A stretch of DNA of 64,000 bases from assembly GCA_014526335.1 (NCBI GenBank), contig JACTAT010000013.1, forward strand, positions 4,065,987-4,129,986, written 5' to 3'. This document shows positions 32,781 through 43,000 of this stretch, in pieces. A program made the translations under genes and the position numbers. This DNA comes from Chrysaora quinquecirrha. Its lineage: Eukaryota; Cnidaria; Scyphozoa; Semaeostomeae; Pelagiidae. A model generated the notes under the pieces. The model did no database searches. It was not told the origin of the DNA and saw nothing but the letters and a program-made list of their open reading frames with translations. Position 1 is the stretch's first letter. Every line of letters begins with the position of its first letter.

Positions 32781-33785
32781 ATGCTTGGCTGCCTCAAAAT
32801 GCCTGACCAGGACGAGAACTTGAACATTTACATGATTCCGGTCGGCGAAGGTGATTCAACGATAATCCAATGTCCAACAGGAAAACTAACGGTACTAAAC
32901 ATGGGTACAATGTATACAAATGGCTACGTGAATGACAACGACATTGAGAAGTTCATTGGTGATCTGTCATTGGTGGAGAATATTGTAATATCTAGGCCAC
33001 ATCCTTCTCTTTTCAATTTGCTGCCAATCATGTTTGAGAATACAGACCACATAAAGAACGTCTATGTCGCTTGCTCATTGGAGAGGTATACAGACAACTT
33101 CAAAATGAGGAAATGGGTGTCAAAGTTAAACAGAGAAAGGAAGATTGTGGAGATACGATCGAAAAAGACAGGAAATTACGCTTGCCTTGGAGACGAATGT
33201 CCAACCTTGAAACTCTGCACTGACAGTCCGTTTTTGGAAAGCAAAATACTAGCTGCAAATCTTGGAGGTTGCTCAATGAAAGATCCGGAGATGAAGAGCG
33301 ATAGTTTAGTATTGCAGCTGAAGTTTTACGATTTCAGCATGATTTTGCCTGGAGATTTAGAAGACCCGTCAATGGAGAACAACAGGTACACAAAGCAAAT
33401 TATTTCAAGTGTGTCTGACCCAGAAGATTTGCAAGCAACTGTTTTTCAAGCTGCAAATCATGGAAATTGGGAGAAATCAAACAAGTATTTCTTCATCAAT
33501 ACCATCAAACCACAGTACGTCGTGATCAGCAATGCAGTACCACGCAAAAATTCAAGCAACGAGTATACCCCAAGTTGTGAGTTGCTGTATTATATAGCAC
33601 ATAGAGAAGGGGGTAGCTTATTGAATCTGGCAAGCACACAGTCATTTCAATGTGTTTGGGAAGACGGTTCCATTGGAAGACTAGATGAGACAATGAGAGC
33701 TCTTTTCCTTACTGCTTTGACTCTGATGATTATAAGATTCGTCGCATTTTGCAAATATCAAGTGACGGTGAAAAGCATAAAGTAA
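32781..33785 (+). CDS. ComEC-like metallo-beta-lactamase-fold protein, probable pseudoenzyme
   Basis: Single large exon, 334 residues, with ATG at 32781 or a second at residue 7. A tttttcttgcag just upstream suggests a 5-prime intron. The layout follows the soluble hydrolase part of ComEC/Rec2-type MBL proteins. PVGEGDSTIIQCPTGK (residues 20-35) matches the DVGQGD opening, and VLNMG (38-42) stands at the usual LIDGG. SRPHPSL (71-77) stands at the metal motif SHPHADH, LPGDLED (189-195) at the TGDIE site, AANHG (224-228) at the PHHG site, and KPQYVVIS follows. Most expected metal ligands are replaced: R72, S76 and L77 in HxHxDH, and N226 for the first His of HHG. H74, D192 and H227 remain. A hydrophobic segment (about 307-323) near the end suggests a tail anchor. 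No signal peptide is seen. Its role is unknown and loss of hydrolase activity is inference. Confidence 0.7.
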   Translation: MLGCLKMPDQDENLNIYMIPVGEGDSTIIQCPTGKLTVLNMGTMYTNGYVNDNDIEKFIGDLSLVENIVISRPHPSLFNLLPIMFENTDHIKNVYVACSLERYTDNFKMRKWVSKLNRERKIVEIRSKKTGNYACLGDECPTLKLCTDSPFLESKILAANLGGCSMKDPEMKSDSLVLQLKFYDFSMILPGDLEDPSMENNRYTKQIISSVSDPEDLQATVFQAANHGNWEKSNKYFFINTIKPQYVVISNAVPRKNSSNEYTPSCELLYYIAHREGGSLLNLASTQSFQCVWEDGSIGRLDETMRALFLTALTLMIIRFVAFCKYQVTVKSIK

Positions 33786-36217
33786 CTCATATTCCACTTA
33801 ATATTGGATAAAGAAAATTATACTGTACAGCCTGGAGTTTGGGCGGCAGCGCAAGCTTTGAATAAGGATCGAACAATGACGCATTAAAAGAATCGAACGT
33901 AGACGCTGGATTATCGAGCGCGGACGCAAAATTATCGAATGCTCACATTGGAGTGTCGAACTTCTGTGCTTTGAGTATCGAATGCTGGCGCTTGATTTGT
34001 CGAACGTCGACGCAAAAGTTAGCCAACGTTGGACGTTTTAACAGTTTTAATTAACTGTCGAACTCGACTTATTAGTCAGGTTCTCATATGTCGGAAACCA
34101 TCGGCGATCATGGCTTGTATGCTTACCAAAAAGGGTTTTTGAAACGAAGGCCTTTCAGGGCCCATCTTGTTATATTCTGAGAGCAAGTTTTCTAACAAAT
34201 TGAAGTAAAATATTAGAATGCCGAGAAATGGTGGAAACATCATTGGACACACTTAAAGCTTTTTTCAGATTTATGTTGATTTAGAATTATAAGATTATTT
34301 AGAATTAACCTGTGTATCAAAAACTTTAGAAACATTGTCTATATTTTTGTGTTATACTTGATCGTTCCATATGCATATATACAGTATACAGAGGCTTCGA
34401 TTAAGACGTGAACGAGTTTAGTTTCTTCAAGCTTTTTAAGTAACCAAACCAGAGCAATGCTTATCACAGTACCAGGGAAGCGCTAAACAGAAATCAAGCA
34501 CAGACAACTACATCTTTAAACACACTCTTGTATTTTAAAACATTTCATGGCTATCCAAACCCTTCCATAATAATACAGATGTAGTTTACATAAATAACAA
34601 AAAGCTATACAAAATTATCATATTTAGAGTTCTTTGATTCAAATATTCCCATTTAATATGCTGGTGATGAGTTTTCTGATGGTAATCGTGGAAGATGCTC
34701 TTGCCAATCGGACAAGCTTGTTTAGGAAGTCTTACCCCCTGAAGTTCTAGCACTGCTTTTCATGAAACAACAGAACATGGTGAATTTTAGGGGGAGGTCA
34801 AGGGAAGTTCAATATAAAGCGTAACTACTTTACAATAGAATGCTTGCGATTCGTGCGTGAAGCAGGGGCACGCAAATTTGGTGGTGGTACGCGACTAGAC
34901 CAAGACCTAGGCCAACCGTATCTCGAACAGTTGGCTTGGTGAGACAAAGCAAGATAACAAGTGATGTTATTGGATCGCTCAATTCGCCAATTATAGGAGA
35001 GGTCTTGTATGATATATAGACTTATCAAACAAGTACGTAATCTTCGCTTCTCGTTCCTTTGCTCATTTTCAAATGAATGGCTAGTGTTGTTATTGTTGCT
35101 GTCTCTTTGTTGCGGTTGTCGTTCGTTACAGTCAAGGTTGGTAGACCATACTGTCCAAAGCAACGACAGAAAGCTGTACCACAAGTTCGAAAAGCAAATA
35201 TTTGCAGCCGGCAGAACCTCTAGTATCTTACTACAGGCAGAGACATCCAGAGGGTAAAACTCACCAGACAATCAAGACGAAAAGCAAGAGTCATCCTCAA
35301 GGAAATAATTATATCCAAATCTCTGCTGAAACCGAAATTTCTGGGCAATACTTATATGTACGAAAGTCTATTTTACAAATGAGCTACATTTACTTTTGCA
35401 AAGGTTGCATTTATCTTTATGGATGTATAAAGCAATATTCAAAAGAAGAAAAAGCTATGCTTAGTACTCTGTAGTAAAACACCTTGTTATGGTTAGTAGT
35501 TGTGGAAATGTGTGGAAATGAGTGGAACTTCGCGAAGAAAAGCATTGCTCAAACAAACAGAAGTATATAGGCTACTTTCCATTAGAGAGTTTCGCAGGCA
35601 TTAACTGAATAGCCTATCTGAGTTATAGTCTGGGTAGGCTGTCAAGGTTATAGGAGTTTTAGGGTTAGGACAAGCCTGAGGGCTAGGAAAAAGTACACAG
35701 AAAGGCCCTTCAATGCTCAAAAAGATTGCACGGCGGGTTACAAAAGCGTGAATCTTAAAAAGATTATTCGAAACCAAAGAAATCCAAGGCTCTCAGAAAA
35801 TGAGAAGGGAACAAGTTAACTCTAGCAACCCAAAAACGCTCTCGAAAATTTCTAAGGGCTAAAGGAAGGTTGGATTACCTCAGCAACCAACGGGATTAGC
35901 TGGTAGTTTGTAGAGAGGAATGATGTTATAAGTTCCAACGACAGAGATTGGCTGTTGGGGGTAATAGGGGGTTTAGTGTTAAGACTTGTGTTTGAGGGGT
36001 AGGAAGAAAGTATAGAGAAAAGCTCTTTGCAAATGCAAATACAGACGAAAATAATTTGCATGACGATCTTAAGAGCTTGAATATTTATTGAGCATTTGAT
36101 TCGTAACCAAAGGTGAGTTTCAAGGCTCACGGAAAATGAAAAGGGAGCATATTAAATCTAGCAGTGTAGCCACTGAGGCTCTGCATTACGATGTAAGGGA
36201 AAATTACTTACTGCATA
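33786..36217. other. Intergenic; decayed repeats
   Basis: About 33870-34030 holds several atcgaacgtagacgc / atcgaatgctcac units, a decayed minisatellite. About 35640-35840 and 35945-36170 match in order (gtttgaggggtaggaagaaa, gcatttgattcgtaaccaa, aaggctcacggaaaatgaaa and their counterparts), an old tandem duplication. The overlapping frames at 34825-35271 (-) and 35009-35257 (+) are unrelated to known families. The plus one has a hydrophobic leader, but no support beyond that. The missing last exon of PAN3 was looked for here and not found. Confidence 0.4.
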
Positions 36218-36835
36218 CAGGGTGGCCCAAGAAAAGGGGACCCCTTAGGTAAATGTCAGACAATTTCTGAATAGAATTTTTCTCAAGGAGGAATTTTATC
36301 AAATTTATACCAGGTAATATTCAAGTCAAGTGCGCTATCGTGTAGAAATATGTTGGTGATAAGAGCTTCCATCTCGGCGCAATGGGACATTAAATTCATG
36401 ATGTCCAAAAACCAGCTGTTTATATTCCATTACTGTGTACTATACTGCAATCGAGCGTGAAGGAGAATCATTATCCCAGAGTAAAATTGTCACGACCATT
36501 AATGTATGGTCAGTCATACTAGAGAAGTGCATTGAGCAGGATTGAGGAAATTTTGAATATCATTTGACTAAAAGAATGAGTTATTGATTTTTCTGTTTTG
36601 TTGCGTAGGGATTACGTAAGGGTATAAAGTGGAATATTTTGTTACAGTACGTTTTTGGATTGTAAATTCTTAAAGTCTATTTATCCAGAGATACTAACCC
36701 ATTTCATCATGATATTTACATGATATATCTCACTTGAGTTGAATATAATGTAGTATTAATTTTATGAAATTCTAACTTTAGAATAAATTATTTATAAATT
36801 ATTTAGTTAGGGGGTCCCCTTATTGGGCCACCATG
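36218..36835. mobile_element. Mariner-like MITE with CAGGGTGGCCC ends
   Basis: The ends cagggtggcccaagaaaagg and ccttattgggccaccatg form inverted repeats that continue inwards through ggggacccc / ggggtcccc, and the element is flanked by TA on each side. At 618 bp and without an open frame for a transposase it is non-autonomous. The TA target and the CAGGGTG-type ends fit the Tc1/mariner group by inference. Confidence 0.8.
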
Positions 36836-36944
36836 TATATATTAAGTATGCATGGTGCTGAAGAAGGTTCAACATAACCGAAAAACAAAGAATTCAAACG
36901 GGAGGAGAGCCTTGGGCTGTATGACTGAGAGCTAGTGGGCGTTT

Positions 36945-37022
36945 TCATTGAGTTCTATAGCTTAGTGGAAACGTCGTTGGCTCTATGGTCATGCAGTCTT
37001 GGTTCGAATCCCATCTATTGTG
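36945..37022 (+). mobile_element. tRNA-like sequence, probable SINE head
   Basis: An A-box-like tagcttagtgg and a B-box ggttcgaatcc are correctly spaced, and ggttcgaatccc sits in a T-arm-like stem. The acceptor halves do not pair well. It ends a few bases downstream of the last recognised PAN3 exon. Confidence 0.5.
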
Positions 37023-37028
37023 ACTTAC

Positions 37029-40000
37029 CTTATTAAGACAAGAGACAACATGGGCCAAGTCAATCCAAGGTGCACCAGTTTCGGTGACTTGATGAAAGAC
37101 ATAATCGCGGAATAATTTCAGGAGATATCTGTCCCCAGTCTCTGACCATTCTGGATCAAGATTGAACCTAAATATAAGAAGAAATTGTTCACGTCTAAGA
37201 TACTAGAAAGTGTAACAAACAAAGAATGCTGAATGACGAATTCGGATAAACAACAATCTACTGTATTTGCTCGAGCCCCTTTCAAACACGAGACACTTTT
37301 TAGAATGGGTATTATTGGTGGGTATCAAGGCTAGTATATAATAGAAACTACGATGACCAAGGAATAATGACACAGTAATGCTGTATCTAGTGATATGCAG
37401 TAAAGAATCGCTGCATCCAAAAACAGCGTTTGCTATGGCATGCAGCAACTCAATTTTACACCAGACTGTTTATTCGATTACGCACATTTTTTTTATAAGG
37501 AAGTTCGGCTCAGGGTCAGTACTGAAAATTCCTTAACTGATGGTGAAAATCGAGTACTCAATATTCCTTAGCAGTTCCTTAACTTCTTACTTTGTGATTC
37601 TTAAAAACAACCAATGGTCAAGGAAATATAGGTCATAAAGGTTTCAGAAGACGAGTAGAAATGAATACTGATTGAAAACCATTGGCGATAAGTATTGCTA
37701 GCTCTGTTAACTCAGAACTTCATTTTTTTAATCGAAATGCAAAGTTAAAGAAAAAGTCAGATTCCTTAGTAGTCCCCGGTCCAGTACTAGAAATTCCTTA
37801 AGTTTTTGCCAGCCCGAGTACTACCTCCCTTATAAAGCACTTCCTTATAAAAAAATGCGTGTAACATAAAACAATATTCACATACTCAGGTCGTTCAAGA
37901 ATCGTTCCAAGCTTGGCTAATATACGCAAAGTTCGGCCATTTTCGAGTTCCTAGAACAAGGTAAGATGCCATTAAAATACGGGACCCTATACAAGCTTTC
38001 TCTCGAAGAAATATTAACAAATTCGGGTGGTAACTTACATCATAGGGTCTACGGTTTGTCATACATGTTCGTTATAAAGAGTAATGGTTAACGAAATGCT
38101 TATAAATTACCTTTGCCAATTCTCGCTCCAAAATATCATACCTCCCTTGAAGGGCATCTAACTGGCTGTAAAACCTAGCTCCAATTACAGGCATCACATC
38201 ATTGATGCTTTTGGGTGTTTGATTCGAAGGATGTTGACCACTTAGAAGATGCCTAAAGAAAAGAACGACGGAAAGCATTATACGGTCTTAGTTTTCACAA
38301 GGCCAGTTTATAAGCAACCGGTAATCGCCTCCTTACTCTATTACTATATCATTACAGCAAAAGGTATATGGAAATATAGGAACGTAAATCGACTGGGTAT
38401 CAGATGAGCCAAGGGCTATTCTAACATTCGCGACTAGCCTAAGGTAGGAGAGTGGGCGCAAACTCCTATCCCTGATCTACAGGCCATTTCCGTAATCTGC
38501 AATTACCTAAAAGGCAATGCATATCTGAGTTTACGTGTGGAGTAAGAACAACCCAGGGATTGGGCCCAATCTAACGATCTATGAAATAGACGGTACAAGG
38601 ATTTTACGAGTACTAGCTCAAAATCAACCCTGTATTAAAAATGGCATTGCGATTTTCAATTTCCAGTCTAGAATGTTTCTAATACATTTTATAGCTATTT
38701 GAGTAGTGAATGTTTCTGAAATTTTCTTCTCTATCCAAATGAGGAAATTAGTAATTGAATATCAGTAATGTTCTAATTAGTGCTCTAAGCCTCCGAATGA
38801 TTGAATTTACGTGCTAGTAAGAGCGGTGTGGTGTGCCGAGCGATGCAAGAAGTATTTGCATTATGTAGACAAGGAAGATTCCTAAGCACAACGTTTTCTA
38901 GTACTGGTGTTTCAGTTATTCCAGAGTGTCAGTTCCTTATAAAGAGTGTCCCAGAAGGAATAATATATGTAATTACCATATGAGGCTTTTAAGATCATTC
39001 GAATAATTCTTTGCGACGAATTCTAATGACTGTTGAATGCTATCAGGGTGAACAGCATCAAGAGAATAACAAGATAATGCAAGAATCAATCTACCAAGTG
39101 CCAGCAAGTCTTCTTGCTAGAAAAACAAATATAAGTGTTATTGACTAACAGTACTGTATTTTCTCGAGTAAGCGCCTCCTTCGAATAAGCCCTCTCCCTT
39201 TGAACTGAGCTGCCTACATGATTAGTGCGAGACAACTCTTTAATCATGTATAAGCAAGCTCTTGATGGGGGTGGAGCTTTTAGAAGTTGTTGCAAAACCC
39301 ACTTTTCATCAGAGCATTGTTTATTTACAAATGCTCAAACGACGAAAAGCATTACACTCATAGATCCTTTATCTTAATAACAAATCTTCTATAAGTAATC
39401 GGCAAATCTTCTGTACGTAGTCGGTCATCAGGTAAAAGGAACATTCAATCATCCCTCTTTGAAATGGATTTTGCAGTAAGCATCCCGGCGCTGAATCGAG
39501 GAAATATGGTATCATATAATGAGTAATCGCACAGCAGAATTTCAGTAAAAAGCAAACTCGTATATGTAACCCATACCGAAATCCCACAGTAATACATATT
39601 GAAATATTTGTAACTCTCTGATACTTAGGAACATTCAGATCATCAAAAAGCATTCTTCAACATCACAAAACAACATTGTTTTGGGGGGGAAGAGGGGGGT
39701 TGAGTCCGTGAGCGTTGGCTAGAATTGCAGCTACTTTTTTATGTGATACAGACTGGAAATATAAGGGGACCTCTAAGTAATTCCGGCAGCCATTGTAGAT
39801 ATAGATCGAAATTAGCAAATTACGGAAGCTGGTATTTTGTATTGTGTTATTACACAACCCAAGAGAGGAATGTCTACAGAAAAATAACTGATCCAGCTTC
39901 AATAACTCCAGTGTTTATTCGCTTTAGATTCGAGGGTATTTTTGGATGCAGCGTTTTTAGAGTGTCCAAGGAAGAAATCTGGGTCGTTCCATAAGACTTT

Positions 40001-43000
40001 GCAATTATTGAACAATGCTTAAGTCATACCTGATAATGCGAAACGGCAGCAGTTGTACCAGAGCCTGCGTCATTTGATAGAACGTCGAGAATTCCTACAC
40101 AATTGATTCGTAGCCTGGAAAAAATCATGGAAAAAATATCAAAATGTATTGGCGCGAGAGTTGGACAAAAGTACAGCCTATAGTAGCTGTTACCATAAAC
40201 TAGAAGCAAACGCCACAAAGCTAGGTAATTGCCTAACGTATGACGCGGTGCTCATCCAAGACTGGTGTTAAGTTAAAAAAATGTTCATTGTAGGGAGGTC
40301 GAAACTAATAAACGTAATTTTTCTCAATTTCCATGCTCTTTCGAAAACATTTTAATGCTTCACTGTAAACAATCAATATCTCAAATGTCTATAAATGCTT
40401 CGGTGTCTATAATCAATAGCCATATTTTCGTACAGAGGGCGTCAAGAAGGTATTTTCTTTTGTTTTCACTCCGCAGGATGTCTTTGGGATCTCAGCGAAA
40501 AATTTCGATTCATTCCAAAGAAGTTTTGCCATTTTTGAGCAGGAGATTTAGAATTACTTCAATAAAAAATGTATGATACATCCAGTAACTTACCTAGAAT
40601 TTCCAATTAACAACACTTTCGATGGATCAATAATACGGCATGCTAGGCCAATACTGTGTACAAGACGCATTGCTCCAGTTAACTGAATAATGTAATTCCA
40701 TAGAAGCCTTTCAGGGATGACACTTTGCGCTGGAACAGGGACTGCATACTTGTGCTTCGGTGTCCATAATGGGTGGTGACTTGGCTTTCCATTCTGAGAG
40801 AACTGCCCGCCGGAATTCGTCGGCGAGAAATGACGCGTCAGTAGCGTCTCCGCACCAGGGTAGTATGCGTATACAAAAATCAAAGCTGAAATGTGAACGT
40901 TGTCAGTAATTATGTCAACTGGAAAAATAGATTAAACGTGAAGTCTGTACACGCTTCTTTTTATAAGGAACCACTTTATAAGGAACCTACATGTAGAAGG
41001 CCCGAAAATTTAAAGAACTTATAGGCCTACTACTAGAGAGAAAATTACTAAAGAACTTTTTATTGTTGAATAGTTTTATCACTGCAAATAATCAAGAATT
41101 AGAAAGCCGGTTCCATTCATTTGCAGTCGAAATGCACATAAATGTACGTTAAGCATGTATCAAATGTTTCCTTGAGTAGTCTCGAGCTTTGCTCACATGC
41201 AAGTGTCTCTCTTTTATTGTTAAGACCATTGTATGTGCAGTTAAAATTAAGGAACTATTAAGGAACATTTGGAACTACAATTGCCTCAAAAGAGGTCCAA
41301 AAATAAGGAACTTTTAGAACTAAGCCTTGAGGTAGGTTCCTTGTAAAAAAAGCGTGTATTCACAGAATGAATTCTGCCACATGTAAGTACAAGGGAATGT
41401 ACTTGAACAACGTTGTTAAGCAATGTTAACCATATGTCAAATGTATGAAAAGCTCGCTGTGAACATTTGCTGGCCTACGAGAGGGATCTATTGCCAGATG
41501 TGCTAAATGACAAAATGAGTTGAGAGTAATTACATTCCGTCAGTGCAATCAAGTTTGCGAAAATATCCCACGACCTATCCCTTTCAGAAGCTCAATTTAT
41601 GTACCTATGTACATCGTTTTGAGTAGCAACATGCACCTATTTACCTATGTTCAATCTATATACCATCATAGATAGTGTGCAAAACTAACTTTTGGATAAA
41701 AGGACAGCTAAGGTAGAATAAGGATAGGCCCGTCGGAATTGGGGGGAGTGAGGGCCGGTATCCCCAATAATTTTGAAAACAATAGCAACGTCATTAAATT
41801 ATTATGTCATCAAACACTTGTCAATTTCTTAGCCCCCCTCCCAATTTGAGGTTCCTTCTGATGGACTTGCAAGAGTGACGTAAGAATTTCGAATTGATGA
41901 AGATCTTAAAAGAAGTGAATAAATAAGTGTTACATGTATCTCCAAATGCTTTTGTAGTAAATACTTCTATCAGAGGAACAATGTTGGTATTTTGTATCTT
42001 TTTCCACTGTTCAATCATGCCAACAGCTTTCGGGTTTACCAAACGATATCCTAGAAAAGAATTAAAAGATTTAAGCGATGAAAAATTTCAAAATGGCAAA
42101 GAGGAACGAAAACATTTTAGAATAAAAGTTCACTTAATTGTTTCATGGGTTACTCTTTGGGAAGGTCAGAAACAAACAGAACTCACAAGTAAGGTAGCTA
42201 ACTAGTTCAATGGTTTTTTGTTAGTTTACCACCGCATACTTGCTTCAACTATGGTTCGTTACGTTATTTTCCTTAGTATTTCGGTCTATCTGTGCCGACT
42301 TTTTATGCGCTGTGCAGCGTCATACGCAAAAGATTTGTTATTTTGTCTGTCTTCGTGAGTACTCTGATGTTATGTTAAGTGGTTTATTGAAACAGTTTGT
42401 TTTTCTTGTCTACTGGTCTGATTGTGTACAACGATTTTCGTTGCAATTTGCTGCTCAAATTCACTTCTGTCTTCCTTTGATATCCTTTACTCTCTGTGTT
42501 ATACGAATACACCAATTACGATAGATTTGGACCTGTTCCTGTCATCCCAAACTCTGAACAAAATGTTACAAAAATGTAACTATTCTCTTAATTATTTGAG
42601 ACTATTTCTAACTTTCCATACTCTGAAGATTTCAAAAGAAAGAGCTTCATTCTATGGTATTTTTGTTACTCTTTACTCGTAGCGATGAAGAACCTAAAAA
42701 CAACTAATTAAGAACAGAAACAAAAAAATACATTTTATAGTTATGAAACGAAAATATTCTTACCATGAATCCTCCTAAGACAATATGTTTGCCCGTCTTT
42801 CGAGGAAATTACTTTGTAACAACTTGTTGCATAACCAAACATGCCTTGACTCTGATTGGGAAAGAAGATAGAAGAAATCAATGCATTTTCATACCAGCAA
42901 ATATTATAATGACCGAAATTCGAACCAGTGACCTCCCGGACAACAAGGCAGTTGACTACTCCACCGCGCTGATTAAACAGAGCAATGAGGTAGCAAGCCT

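Noticed and set aside
34825..35271. 148-residue minus frame and overlapping plus frame with a hydrophobic leader (35009-35257)
   Set aside because: No family resemblance, the frames shadow each other and no splice or promoter support was seen. A small secreted peptide on the plus strand cannot be excluded.
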